From Limnochordaceae bacterium (GTDB taxonomy: Bacteria; Bacillota; Limnochordia; Limnochordales; DUMU01), in NCBI GenBank assembly GCA_014896305.1, contig JADBKQ010000001.1, positions 292,525-356,524 on the forward strand: a stretch of DNA of 64,000 nt, given 5' to 3'. The translations under genes and the position numbers were made by a program. How positions within the stretch are numbered: the first letter of the stretch is position 1; each line of letters opens with the position of its first letter. Below are positions 36,179-45,585 of the stretch, piece after piece. Below the pieces are notes generated by a model. That model saw only the letters and a list, made by a program, of their open reading frames with translations, searched no databases and was not told where the DNA came from.

Positions 36179-37546
36179 CTACCGGCTCTGGCTGGCTTTG
36201 CGCAAGACGACGTTGATTTTGTCCGAAACCTCGCGCAGCCCCACTTCCACCGGCTTGCTTCCCTTGGCGATCTCCATCATGGCCGACCCCAGGAGGTTGG
36301 TCCAGTCGGTCCAGCCCGCTGTGAACTGCAGGTCATACGTGGGGCTTTGCATGGTTGCCTGAAGGGTAGGTATTAGACTGCGGGGCGGCCGCTGCGGATC
36401 GGCAAACGCCAGGTTGGTCAGGGCGGAGCGCATGGCCGGCAGGTTCTGGCGCAGCGAGGCGAAGGTGCGCTGGCCCTCCTCGCCCACCAGGAACGATAGC
36501 ACCTGCCATGCTTCATCCATACGTTTATTACCCGCTACGATGCCAAAGCCGATGAAATTGACCTCCGAAGCCTTCCCCTTCGGGCCGGCGGGCATCGGCA
36601 CGACATCCCAATCGAACTTGGCCTGCTGGAAGAGGTTAACGGGTAAGGGGATCAGGTGATAAGCCATGGCCGCTTTCTGATCCAGGAAGTTCTGGCTGAC
36701 ACTGGCGATTCGTTCAGGTGGCGTGGCCGACCCATCCTGGCGGATCATCTCGATCCAATAGCTGATTGCCGCGATGGCCGGCGCCGAGGCGAGCTGAGAA
36801 TGTGTCCGGTCTTCGCTCAGGTAGCGCACTCCGTTTTGTAGCAGGAAATTGAGGTAAGAGCTCTGCCCGTTGCCGCCAATGTCCCAGATCACGCCGTAGC
36901 GGGACGTCTGCCCACCTGCGCGGATCGTCAGCTTGCGGGCGGCCTCCCGCAGGTCATCCCATTTCCAGGTGGCGGCGGGAGCCGGCAGACCGGACTGTTC
37001 GACAGCGGTACGGTTGTAGTACAAGGCAGCCACATCGCCAAAGAGGGGGAGGGCGTAGAACTTACCGTTCACCTGCAGGATGTCCTTGGTGTCCCAGTAT
37101 TCGCTGAGAGGGAACTTCGAGCGAGCGATAAGGGGGTTGAGGTCCACCAGAGCCCCCTGCGTCTCCAGATCTCGAATGAACGCACCGTTGAGTAGTACGA
37201 CATCGGGGGCGGTTCCTGAGGCGATATAGACCTGGAGCTTATTCATGTACTGACCCCAAGGGACCGGTTCAAGGCGAACGGGAATGTCGGGGTGCTCCTG
37301 CCGAAAGCGACTGAGGACTTTCTCGTACGTATCAATCTCTGGCTGGCCTCCCCAGACCATGACACGAACCGGCTCTGCCGCTCGAGCTGGCGCGGGTGCG
37401 GCTGGCGAACCAAGACCGCCAAATACCAGCCCCATGAGCCCTGCAACCAGCGCTGTTCGCACGAGAATACCCCTGTTGCTACGGGGGGAGCAGGTCGAGG
37501 CCGCCGCAACGGGACTGGCCGAGCGCCATCCGGATAAAGCACTCAT
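36179..37546 (-). CDS. ABC sugar-binding lipoprotein or secreted protein (family 1)
   Basis: This is a 455-aa extracellular solute-binding protein of family 1, with an N-terminal export segment (LVRTALVAGLMGLVFGGLG, ending PARAAEP) and the family's opening strand VRVMVWGGQ. Motifs such as YIASGTAPDVVLL and the ALPLFGDVAALYYN cleft region are clear. It would capture a mono- or oligosaccharide for an ABC importer; no permease or ATPase is adjacent. ATG 37546 has GAGGAGGAG upstream. It is divergent from the GntR-LacI regulator and probably under its control through the palindrome at 37820. Confidence 0.9.
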   Translation of the reverse strand: MSALSGWRSASPVAAASTCSPRSNRGILVRTALVAGLMGLVFGGLGSPAAPAPARAAEPVRVMVWGGQPEIDTYEKVLSRFRQEHPDIPVRLEPVPWGQYMNKLQVYIASGTAPDVVLLNGAFIRDLETQGALVDLNPLIARSKFPLSEYWDTKDILQVNGKFYALPLFGDVAALYYNRTAVEQSGLPAPAATWKWDDLREAARKLTIRAGGQTSRYGVIWDIGGNGQSSYLNFLLQNGVRYLSEDRTHSQLASAPAIAAISYWIEMIRQDGSATPPERIASVSQNFLDQKAAMAYHLIPLPVNLFQQAKFDWDVVPMPAGPKGKASEVNFIGFGIVAGNKRMDEAWQVLSFLVGEEGQRTFASLRQNLPAMRSALTNLAFADPQRPPRSLIPTLQATMQSPTYDLQFTAGWTDWTNLLGSAMMEIAKGSKPVEVGLREVSDKINVVLRKASQSR

Positions 37547-37619
37547 GCTATCTCCTCCTCTATTTGTGACCCCTACCGTCAACCGCAGGCGAGAAACCGA
37601 ACCTTCTCCATGCCGACCC

Positions 37620-37700
37620 AATGCGGCCTGAACCCTGTTGGAGGATGTCTCTGGACCCAACCTCCCCCCTTCTACTGACTGAATGCGGTCTGAACCCTAC
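37620..37700 (+). repeat. Direct repeat pair AATGCGGYCTGAACCCT, 62 bp apart
   Basis: Copies start at 37620 and 37682, and partly matching sequence follows each (GGATGTCTCTGGACCC / GGTGCTGTCTGTCCCC). They lie in the upstream region of the sugar-binding protein gene. Confidence 0.6.
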
Positions 37701-37819
37701 CTGGGTGCTGTCTGTCCCCACCTCACACGCGGGTGGGGCCAGGGCAGGGGCACAGCCGGTGGGCAACCAACCCCTGCCACGGCGGCTTGGTTTGGTAAGG
37801 TACATATCATGTGCAAAAG

Positions 37820-37848
37820 ATGGTGCTTATTGTTACAATAGACACCAT
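37820..37848. promoter_or_regulatory. 29-bp palindromic operator between SBP and GntR-LacI regulator
   Basis: The outer arms are ATGGTG and CACCAT and the inner arms TATTGT and ACAATA around a central T; only two positions on each side are unpaired. TACAAT inside it could be the -10 box of the regulator gene, which starts 28 bp downstream. It is the expected site of an AraR-type repressor controlling itself and the divergent sugar-binding protein. Confidence 0.75.
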
Positions 37849-37875
37849 AGGCCCGATCTGTCAAGGAAGGTAGAC

Positions 37876-39207
37876 ATGCGGATGCGGACGACTCCCTTGT
37901 ATGAACAGCTGAAAGCCGAGTTGCGACTGGCCATCGAGAAGGGGCAGTACCTGCCCGGAGAGCGTCTGCCCACAGAAGATGAGCTGCAGGCCACCTATCA
38001 CGTGAGCCGCAACACGGTATCGCACGCGGTTCACGAGTTGGTGAGGGAAGGGTTGCTGTACAGGGTGCGGGGCAGTGGTACCTATGTGCGCAGAACCCAG
38101 CGGCCCAAACCCCCGGCTTCATTCATAGAAGATCATTCTCATCCGTTCTCGGCAGCCGAGGATAGGCCACGACCGGATGACCCGGCCAGTGAGCCACCCA
38201 TCCACATCAGCATCGTGGCGGACATGGGTGTACCCCTCGGGAACCCGTATGTGGCGGGAATCCTGGAAGGGCTGACCCGTTGCCTCACAGACATCAACGC
38301 CCGCGCGGTCTTCAGCGGGGCTGGAGTCCAGGCGGGTAACCTGGCGGAAAGCGGAACGCTGGCGCATCTAGAGAGCCGTAGCCGCCAGTTGGCAGAGGAG
38401 GTTGATGGACTCCTCGTGATCGCTCCGCAGCGGGAGCGGTTGGAGACGTTACGGGTGCTGGAACGCCAGCACTTTCCTTTCGTGGTGGTGGGGGCACGTC
38501 TCGACTCCACTCGCTACCCCTGGCACAACGTGTACGTGGATAACGTGGAAGCCGTTCGTGAAGTCGTTCAATATCTGTGGGGTCTGGGGCACCGGCGGCT
38601 GGCGGCGATGACCGGCCCCTGGTCGAGTTTGGACAGCGCCGACCGGGCGACTGGCTTTTCTCAGGCCTGTGAACAGCTGGGGTTGCCCTCGTTGACGCCA
38701 GCAGAGGTACAGCGCCTGGGCCAGCTCCGGCCAGACGGGGCAGAGAACGCCGGCTCGCTCTCCTCTAATCCCCCAGTACTGGCGGCCAAATCGGAGGCGG
38801 GAGCGTATTGGCTGGCGCAGCTGGCCGATGAACCCGCGTGGTATCGCACCGTGCCGGCGCTGGTTCAACAGTGGATGGCGCTGCCAGCGGAGCAGCGGCC
38901 TACCGCTATCTTTGCCGGAGGTTTTGCTCTGGCATTGGCCACTCTGCGGGCGTTGCGGCAGCTGGGGGTGGCCGTGCCGGGCGAGGTTTCCGTGGTTGGG
39001 TTCGATGACGCCATTTCTTCGATCTACCTCGATCCAGCATTGACCACCGTCGTTCAACCGTTGGCCCAGCTGGGGGAGTTGGGAGGACGGGCCCTGGCTG
39101 CGGCTATCCGAGGGGAGCTGAGCGGGCGAGTTCAGCGGCCCTTACGAGCCCGCTTGGCGGTACGCGAGTCGGCCGGCCCACCTCCCCCTCAACCTGACAA
39201 GCCCTAA
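37876..39207 (+). CDS. AraR-like GntR-LacI transcriptional regulator
   Basis: This 443-aa repressor joins a GntR winged helix (about 1-75; LPTEDELQATYHVSRNTVSH) to a LacI/periplasmic-binding sugar sensor (about 108-430; IHISIVADM, VSVVGFDDA). This is the AraR architecture: a sugar releases it from DNA. The sensor has an unusual Glu/Asn/Ser-rich insert around residues 275-310. ATG 37876 has AAGGAAGG upstream. Its probable target is the palindrome directly before it and the divergent sugar-binding protein gene. Confidence 0.92.
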   Translation: MRMRTTPLYEQLKAELRLAIEKGQYLPGERLPTEDELQATYHVSRNTVSHAVHELVREGLLYRVRGSGTYVRRTQRPKPPASFIEDHSHPFSAAEDRPRPDDPASEPPIHISIVADMGVPLGNPYVAGILEGLTRCLTDINARAVFSGAGVQAGNLAESGTLAHLESRSRQLAEEVDGLLVIAPQRERLETLRVLERQHFPFVVVGARLDSTRYPWHNVYVDNVEAVREVVQYLWGLGHRRLAAMTGPWSSLDSADRATGFSQACEQLGLPSLTPAEVQRLGQLRPDGAENAGSLSSNPPVLAAKSEAGAYWLAQLADEPAWYRTVPALVQQWMALPAEQRPTAIFAGGFALALATLRALRQLGVAVPGEVSVVGFDDAISSIYLDPALTTVVQPLAQLGELGGRALAAAIRGELSGRVQRPLRARLAVRESAGPPPPQPDKP

Positions 39208-39316
39208 TTTGGTCATAGATGGCAGGATATTCCCTCCGGGTGGCGAAGACAACCAGGGTAGGAATAGCAATCCACCCTTCAACGAAGGCAGGGATTGGTG
39301 GGGGGGGAGAGCAGCG

Positions 39317-41167
39317 ATGCGTCAGGTAGCCGTGCGTGGGTCAGCAAGAAGGCGGATCAATCCCGTCGGGGCCGCGGGGATCGGGCTGTGGGGATTTCTG
39401 GGCCTGGTGCTCACGGGTGATCTGGGCGATCTACAGGCCGGGTGGAGACAAGGCGGGAGCTGGCCGCCGAAGGCAGAGGCGGCAGAACTCATCTGGACAC
39501 CCTTGCAACAAGGGGACGCGGGCGCAGTCATCCTCCGGTGGACACCCGAGGACGGCTGGCGGGGGGAGTACCGACTGAGAGTTCAGGCAGAGCTGGTGGG
39601 GGAAGCGGGCCGAGAGAAAAGTGCAGACGATAGCCAGGACGAAGCCGGCAACTCTCCCCAGTCCAGCTGGGAGCTGCGGTTGGGAACCTCAACGGGCTCC
39701 ATTCCGTTTGATGAAGAGGCGACTCAGCTCTCGCTGCAGGTGACGGAGGTGGTTTTGCGAAACGATGGCCCATTGTGGGACGGCGGCCCGTCCTTGTTGG
39801 GAACCCTGGGCGATTTTGAGTTCCCCTGGTCGCCAGAGTGGGGGGGCGATTCCCGTCGCAACGGGGTGCGGGGAATCCTACTCACCAGGGCGGACCAGGA
39901 AGTGGCGTCCGGTAAACGATTGACAGCATGGGCGGCGTGGGTGGGGTGGCCCCGGGACAGCGTCGCCCCGCTACGACATACCCCGGCCCAACCTGGGGAA
40001 GATCAACGGGTCTGGGGAGGTCGCTGGGAAATAGCCCGGGCCGGGGGTGGCCAGGAGTGGGGGCTGGGCGAACGGGGTGTGCGGCTGGAAGCAGGGGGTC
40101 GGGGCGGCACGGTCGTGCCGGTGGAAACCTCACCCGTGACGACGTACTACCAAGAGAGTATAGCGGGGCTAACCGCGTGGGACGCGAGCGGGCGGTGGCA
40201 GTGGCGGGGAGAGGTGGGTCTGCAGCACCGCCGCTGGGCGGAGGACGCCGAATGGGACGGGTTCGCTTGGATTCAGGCCCGGCAGGAGTGGTGGGGGGAG
40301 AGACGACGCAAGTACGAGTGGGTCGTCGATGGGTACGCAGTCAGCTCCGGGTTCCATCCATGGGCGGCCCGGCGTGCCAAGTCCAACCCCCTGTATGAGT
40401 GGCGGGGCGAGAAGGGTCTGAGACTCCAGCAGGTGGGCTGGGTCAACCTTGGCCCGTGGGGGCTGGGTTGGTGGAAGGCGGAGTGGCAGGCCGTGGTGGG
40501 TTCGAAAGTGCAGCCGGTGCCGGACTTGGCGTCCCTGTCAACCCCACCACAAGCCAGGGCGGTGAACGCCCCCTTGAACTGGAGAGCAGGTTTTGTCGAT
40601 TGCCAGACGGAGTGGACGGGTGAGGTAGTGAAGGGCTGGCCGGTGCGGCTTGGGGCCGGATGGAGGACTTCCACGAGCCCTATCGCCTCCACGAACTCCA
40701 ATGAATCCGCCCAGGATTCCAACCGGTTCTGGAGCGAGCTGCGGGTAGAGCACCCCATGCAATCTCAGCACGGTGCGGTCAAAGCTCAGTGGCGTCCCAG
40801 CTATCAGCTCCACTGGCAGTCGTTCTCGAATGAGAGTGGCGAGGCCGAGGATGAGACGCCCGTGCTGGACGGAGCAACCGAGGGCTGGCATGGGGATGAC
40901 GCTGGAGACAACCGTGATGAACTGCCAGTGGCGATCGGTCTGACCCACACTGCAGGCTTGACGACTCGCTGGGAGATTGGCCAGGAGACGCTCTTCACCA
41001 TCAGCGGAAGAGTCCGCTGTACTTCCAGAAGCTCACCCGTATGGGAACTGTCAGCCAGTGTGGACAGCCCGAACGGTTGGCAGTGGCGGTTCAGGTGGAG
41101 TTGGCCGGATTCGGCGACGAAGAAGACCGACTGCTACCTGCTCTTACGGCAGTACGTCCCCTGGTAG
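39317..41167 (+). CDS. Trp-rich exported protein, possible beta-barrel
   Basis: I do not recognise a family. The 616-aa protein has a basic N-terminus and a hydrophobic export segment (INPVGAAGIGLWGFLGLVL). The rest is exceptionally rich in Trp and built from alternating hydrophobic/polar strands (WELSASV, NGWQWRFRWSWP). It ends in YLLLRQYVPW, an aromatic C-terminus like that of outer-membrane barrels. ATG 39317 is chosen for the GGGGGAG before it; the open frame extends upstream to 39209 without support. Its last 77 bp overlap the end of nth on the other strand. A secreted beta-sandwich protein is the main alternative. Confidence 0.6.
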   Translation: MRQVAVRGSARRRINPVGAAGIGLWGFLGLVLTGDLGDLQAGWRQGGSWPPKAEAAELIWTPLQQGDAGAVILRWTPEDGWRGEYRLRVQAELVGEAGREKSADDSQDEAGNSPQSSWELRLGTSTGSIPFDEEATQLSLQVTEVVLRNDGPLWDGGPSLLGTLGDFEFPWSPEWGGDSRRNGVRGILLTRADQEVASGKRLTAWAAWVGWPRDSVAPLRHTPAQPGEDQRVWGGRWEIARAGGGQEWGLGERGVRLEAGGRGGTVVPVETSPVTTYYQESIAGLTAWDASGRWQWRGEVGLQHRRWAEDAEWDGFAWIQARQEWWGERRRKYEWVVDGYAVSSGFHPWAARRAKSNPLYEWRGEKGLRLQQVGWVNLGPWGLGWWKAEWQAVVGSKVQPVPDLASLSTPPQARAVNAPLNWRAGFVDCQTEWTGEVVKGWPVRLGAGWRTSTSPIASTNSNESAQDSNRFWSELRVEHPMQSQHGAVKAQWRPSYQLHWQSFSNESGEAEDETPVLDGATEGWHGDDAGDNRDELPVAIGLTHTAGLTTRWEIGQETLFTISGRVRCTSRSSPVWELSASVDSPNGWQWRFRWSWPDSATKKTDCYLLLRQYVPW

Positions 41168-42017
41168 CCAGCCAGGGCGTTTCGCCGTGATGCGGACCGG
41201 CGGGGCAGAGGGAGAGCAGCGGGCAGTGAGGGCAGTCGGGGTTCCGGCTGGTGCATGTTTGACGGCCGAAGTAGATCAGACGCAGGGGGAAGATGGCCCA
41301 CTCGTCCGGCGGCACAACGGTTTGCAACTCTGCCTCTACCTTGGTGGGGTCCAGGGAAAAGGCTAGTCCGAGGCGACGGGCCAAGCGTCCTACATGGGTG
41401 TCCACGACGATGCCCAGGCCACCGGCCCGCGCGTCCCATCCAGGCCACTTTTCGATCTCGGCGGCCGAGAGCAGGACGTTGGCGGTTTTGCGGCCCACTC
41501 CCGGCAACGCGACCAGTTCAGCCAGGGTGCGGGGAAGATCACGGTCAGGGCGGGCGGCCACCTGGCGAGCTGTGGCCAAAAGGGCGCGGGCTTTTGAATG
41601 GAAGAAGCCCGTGGAATGGATGAGCGCTTCCAATGGAGCGAGGGGGGCTTGTGCCAGCGCTTGCGCAGACGGATAGCGGGAAAATAGGTCTGGGGTCACT
41701 TTGTTGACGGTGGCATCGGTGCACTGGGCCGAGAGGATCGTAGCCACCAGCAACTGCCAGGGCGTCTGGTGCCGCAAGGGAATCGTGACGGTAGGGTAAA
41801 GCTGTGCCAGTACCTGAACAATGGCCTGCAGACGCTGGCTACGAGCTCGCTTCGACTCACGCCGAGGCGAGGGAGGGTGGCCAGCGGGGACTACGGACGG
41901 GCGACCTTTCACAGACCGCTGTGAATCCCCCACGGCCTTGCCTGCTGCGAGAGAAATGTCTTTGTGGCGGTCGCTCCTCGTCGTCTTGCCCGTGCCGAAC
42001 CACCCTCGCCATCCCAA
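41091..42017 (-). CDS. nth: Endonuclease III
   Basis: This is a base-excision-repair DNA glycosylase/AP lyase for oxidised pyrimidines. The helix-hairpin-helix reads LPGVGRKTANVLL (about 171-183), the catalytic Lys is in STGFFHSKA, and the catalytic Asp is in VDTHVGR (about 205). The iron-sulphur cluster loop is complete: C-x6-C-x2-C-x5-C (CTSRNPDCPHCPLLSLC). At 308 aa it exceeds the usual 210-220, with a 60-residue basic N-terminal tail and a 30-residue Ser/Arg-rich C-terminal tail that runs into the convergent neighbour. Confidence 0.95.
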   Translation of the reverse strand: MGWRGWFGTGKTTRSDRHKDISLAAGKAVGDSQRSVKGRPSVVPAGHPPSPRRESKRARSQRLQAIVQVLAQLYPTVTIPLRHQTPWQLLVATILSAQCTDATVNKVTPDLFSRYPSAQALAQAPLAPLEALIHSTGFFHSKARALLATARQVAARPDRDLPRTLAELVALPGVGRKTANVLLSAAEIEKWPGWDARAGGLGIVVDTHVGRLARRLGLAFSLDPTKVEAELQTVVPPDEWAIFPLRLIYFGRQTCTSRNPDCPHCPLLSLCPAGPHHGETPWLATRGRTAVRAGSSRSSSSPNPANST

Positions 42018-42077
42018 AGTGACCCAAAGTGAAAGCCGAGTTCGCCGTTCAACGGAGCTGAAAACAGAGTGTGCCGT

Positions 42078-42854
42078 TCAACGGATCGTTAGAGGTACGA
42101 AGACTGACGGATTCTGCCAGCCGTCTGCCGCCCGGCTAAGGATGATCTGGTTTTCGGTCGCGGTGGCGCTGGTGTTGTCCACGTCATTGACTGCGACATC
42201 GAAATGAATGACGTGACCTGGCTGAAGCGTCTGGCCAAGTGCGGACAAGGCGATGGCGACTTCCATGGTGTAGCCGTTGGCGGTACGTTGGGCAGCCACT
42301 TTCACAGCGGAAGGGTCAATGCTGCGGCCCTGGACCTGCTGGTAGAGGACCCAGGCGGGGGCGGCTGCGTCGGTCCCAGGGGTGAACCCAAACTGCCACA
42401 CGTTGTTGTCATACGCGGCAGCCTGGCCGTCAGGGGTAAAGTCGAGATAAAGCTCAGGCCCGTCGCCATTGTAAATCTGGTCGCCACTGAATTGTTGGAC
42501 AACCTTGTCGTCGCGCACATCATAGGCCAGATAAAGGTTGGTGTCGTCATACGCCACATAGATGGTGGCGCTCAGGTCGGCTGGGCCGCTCCAGGTGTCC
42601 GGACTGTCCGCACCCGGGGTTAGCTGGGCTTGCGAGTCCAGCGTGATCGCACTGTCTTTGGCAAACGCCCAATCCCCCAGGTCTCCATCGATCTTGAGGG
42701 GGGAAGGAGCACGGAGGGCTTGTGCACCATCTGTGGACTGAGCCAACGCCGGCGTGGCGGCAAGGAGGAGAGCTGCCATCAACGGCACAAGAACAGGCGC
42801 AATTCGTCCATTCCGGGCAACGGCCGGTCGAGTCAGGTCTCGCTGGTTAAGCAT
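42078..42854 (-). CDS. Secreted CBM9-like sugar-binding protein
   Basis: This is a 258-aa protein with a clear signal peptide (VPLMAALLLAATPALAQ) followed by one carbohydrate-binding module family 9-like beta-sandwich: LKIDGDLGDWAFA, then YVAYDDTNLYLAYDVRDDKV and GDGPELYLDF. Such modules bind reducing ends of glycans or act as surface sugar binders. No catalytic domain is attached. ATG 42854 has GGGAGG eight bases upstream. It follows nth on the same strand after 61 bp holding two copies of GCCGTTCAACGGA. Confidence 0.87.
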   Translation of the reverse strand: MLNQRDLTRPAVARNGRIAPVLVPLMAALLLAATPALAQSTDGAQALRAPSPLKIDGDLGDWAFAKDSAITLDSQAQLTPGADSPDTWSGPADLSATIYVAYDDTNLYLAYDVRDDKVVQQFSGDQIYNGDGPELYLDFTPDGQAAAYDNNVWQFGFTPGTDAAAPAWVLYQQVQGRSIDPSAVKVAAQRTANGYTMEVAIALSALGQTLQPGHVIHFDVAVNDVDNTSATATENQIILSRAADGWQNPSVFVPLTIR

Positions 42855-43128
42855 GAAACCAACCTCCCTCGCAAGGATGTCGCTTCGCAGGGGTGAGCCA
42901 ATCCAGGTCAAATGAGACGCCAGGGGAACGCAGAGCTCTGGCCACGGATACGGGCAACACTGGGTGTGCGAAGCTGGTGGCCAAATTCGCCTTGCAAGGA
43001 GGGTTCCCTGCTGCCTGAGACTGCTTCCCAGAGGCTCTCGTTCGTATGGCAGTGGATGGCGGGCTGGAGGACCAGTGGCCGGCTGCTCCCGAAGATTACG
43101 TTATGGTCGGCGGATACGTTTTTCAGGG

Positions 43129-44235
43129 TTATGGTGCGGCTGTTGACGATGAAGTAGAAGGGGCAGAGGCCTGCTTGCGGGTGACGCGCTGCAGAAACCG
43201 CGGACTGTCGATGATGACGCGTTCGTGCTGCGCTGCCCCAATGTGTTCCCAGGGGTCAAAGGCGTCGATACGGAAAATGAGCCGGCGCCTGGCTTGTTCA
43301 TACTGTGTAAGCTCTGCTCGTACTCGAACGACCCCGCCGACAGGCGTGGGGGCCAAATGGCGCAACTCCACTTGCGTTCCTACGGTGGACTGGTCAGGGG
43401 GAAGATACGGCGCGACCAGTTCATAGGCTACCCTCTCCATCCACGCCAGCAGCGTGGGGGTGGCGAGCACCGGCAAACCTCCTGAGCCAACGGCTGCAGC
43501 CGCATCCTCGGGCTCGACGACGAACTGCTGCTCTGCTGCCAACCCCGGGGCGAGTGACGACGGGGAGGGATGCTGGGTGGGGGGCACAGGGCCAGGCGTA
43601 GATTCGAGCGCAGGGCCAGGCGCAGGCTCAGACGTGGCTTGTGTCCCCGGTGAGACACCCCGTGGTGAGCGGTGAAGAGAACGGAGACGTTCTTCCAATT
43701 CCTTCAGGGCGGGCGCAGACAGAGTGTCCTCCAACAGGGGGAAGGCTGTTCGTTCCTCCCAGCGTACGTGGCCCTGCAACGCTTGGCCTACTTCCTGGGC
43801 GAGCCGAGCCCAAGACCCACCATTCTTGGCTTGTCGGAGCGCCTGGACCAGGGCGCGGATGTGTACGTGTTCAGCGAGAATCCGCAAGAGAGCAGCGGGT
43901 AGCGGGTCCTGGGGATGATCCCGACGGTAGAGGGGCAGCAGGACTTCTTCCTCCAACCGGAAGTGGGGCTGCCCGTGCTCATCCCAAAAGGCAAGGAAGT
44001 CACGAACGGCGGGTGGTAGTGGCTGCCCATTGATGGGCTGCGGATCGATCGGCGCCGGGAGTGCCAGGGCAGGCGATTGCGATGGCGGTGATGGGGGCGA
44101 AGCTGGCGGCAATGACGACGAAGACGGCGTCGGGGAAGCCGCCTGCTGGACCGCGTAGTTCAACAGATGCCGGGCATGCACCAGCGCGTGGTGATGGTCT
44201 TCGGATAGCGGAATTAGAGCTGGATGTCGCTTCAC
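43129..44235 (-). CDS. Hemerythrin-like domain fused to FlK-type hotdog thioesterase
   Basis: This 368-aa protein has two domains. Residues 4-185 are a hemerythrin-like four-helix bundle with His/Glu metal-ligand positions (SEDHHHALVHARH, HGQPHFRLEEEVLLP, AEHVHIRAL, HVRWEERTAFPLLE), interrupted by a Ser/Pro-rich loop. After a Pro-rich linker, residues 237-352 form a hotdog fold of the fluoroacetyl-CoA thioesterase (FlK) type. Thr259, Glu267 and His293 have exactly the 8- and 26-residue spacing of the FlK triad Thr42/Glu50/His76. GTG 44235 has AAGGAG upstream. I know of no described role for this fusion; coupling acyl-CoA hydrolysis to oxygen or iron sensing is a guess. Confidence 0.82.
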   Translation of the reverse strand: MKRHPALIPLSEDHHHALVHARHLLNYAVQQAASPTPSSSSLPPASPPSPPSQSPALALPAPIDPQPINGQPLPPAVRDFLAFWDEHGQPHFRLEEEVLLPLYRRDHPQDPLPAALLRILAEHVHIRALVQALRQAKNGGSWARLAQEVGQALQGHVRWEERTAFPLLEDTLSAPALKELEERLRSLHRSPRGVSPGTQATSEPAPGPALESTPGPVPPTQHPSPSSLAPGLAAEQQFVVEPEDAAAAVGSGGLPVLATPTLLAWMERVAYELVAPYLPPDQSTVGTQVELRHLAPTPVGGVVRVRAELTQYEQARRRLIFRIDAFDPWEHIGAAQHERVIIDSPRFLQRVTRKQASAPSTSSSTAAP

Positions 44236-44431
44236 CGGCTGCCTCTCCTTTTGCCTGTCGTCTGTCGCCTTTCGCCTACCGTCTTTTGCCTCACGCCCGG
44301 GGCGGGGTGTCTGCCGGCCACCCCCACCGTGGCCGCCCGCACGGGGGTCAACCTCGCCTACCTCAAGCTTGCCCCGGCTTATCCTGCAGGTCACACGGGC
44401 CACGTTCGTTTGCGGTCGGCATCGCCAGCTT

Positions 44432-45439
44432 CTACCACCGGAATTGGTGCGGGCCGAAGTCTGCCTCGTAATATGGCACGATGGCTCGTCCCGGGGGCGA
44501 GACCCGGTTGAGGCGGGCCCGGTCCTCGTCGGTGATAGTGACTTGCGTTGCACCGAGGTTGTCTTCGAGCTGAGCCATAGTCCGGGGGCCAATGATAGGA
44601 CTGGTCACTCCTGGCTGCTGTGCGACCCACGCCAGCGCCAACTGGCTGGGGGTGCACCCCTTTTCGGCGGCCAACTGCTGCACGACGTCCATTACCTGAA
44701 AGGCCGCTTCGGTGAAGTGGCGCTGACGCCACTCGTCGTCCCGTCCCGCAAAGCGTGAACCGGCCGGCGCCGCCTGCCCCCTGGCATACTTGCCGGTCAA
44801 GAAACCGCCGGCCAGGGGCGACCAGGGCAGGATGCCGATACCGTACGTCCGGGCCATGGGGATGAGTTCCCGTTCCACCCGGCGGTCGAGAAGGTGATAC
44901 GGAGGCTGCTCGGTCACGAAGCGGTGGTAGCCCAGCTCTTTGGCTACCCAGAGCGACTCCACCACCTGCCAGGCGGCGAAGGTGCTGGTGCCGATGTAGC
45001 GGACCTTGCCCGCCCGGATCAGATCGTCAAGGGCTCCCAGTGTTTCGTCGATGGGAACGTCAGAGCCAGGGCGATGGATCTGATACAGGTCGATGTAGTC
45101 TGTCTGCAGGCGACGCAAGGAGGCCTCGCATTGTTCAATGATGTGGCGCCGGCTGTTACCGGCCGCGTTCGGGTCCTCATCGTCCATGCGGCCATGAACC
45201 TTGGTCGCCAGCACCACCCGGGAACGCTTACCGTTGCGCCGGAGTGCCTTTCCAACCACCTCTTCGCTGCGACCCCGGCTATACACGTTGGCCGTATCGA
45301 TGAAGTTGATCCCAGCGTCCAACGCCCGATCGATGATTTCCATCGACTCTGCCTCGCCTGTGCTCCCTCCAAACATCATGCAGCCGAGGCAAAGCTCACT
45401 GACCTTCACACCCGTGCGGCCCAGGTTGCGGTATTGCAT
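44432..45439 (-). CDS. Aldo/keto reductase
   Basis: This is a 335-aa NADPH-dependent aldo/keto reductase with the complete catalytic tetrad Asp48, Tyr53, Lys80 and His122 (IDTANVYSRG, LATKV, YQIHRPG). It belongs to the group of YdhF/IolS-like reductases that act on sugars or small aldehydes; substrate is not predictable. ATG 45439 (MQYRNLGRTG) is chosen because AGGAGG sits at the right distance; TTG 45445 is too close to it. Confidence 0.94.
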   Translation of the reverse strand: MQYRNLGRTGVKVSELCLGCMMFGGSTGEAESMEIIDRALDAGINFIDTANVYSRGRSEEVVGKALRRNGKRSRVVLATKVHGRMDDEDPNAAGNSRRHIIEQCEASLRRLQTDYIDLYQIHRPGSDVPIDETLGALDDLIRAGKVRYIGTSTFAAWQVVESLWVAKELGYHRFVTEQPPYHLLDRRVERELIPMARTYGIGILPWSPLAGGFLTGKYARGQAAPAGSRFAGRDDEWRQRHFTEAAFQVMDVVQQLAAEKGCTPSQLALAWVAQQPGVTSPIIGPRTMAQLEDNLGATQVTITDEDRARLNRVSPPGRAIVPYYEADFGPHQFRW

Positions 45440-45585
45440 CGACAAACCCCTCCTTGTCTATCGAGATTAGCGGTCGCCAGGGCTGGATTCTGTCACTTGG
45501 ACGACAACAGGTTGCGGTGACCGTGAAACGCCCGGTTGAGCAACGACGAGTTTGCTGGCGAGGGGCAGGGTGACGTGACGACCGG

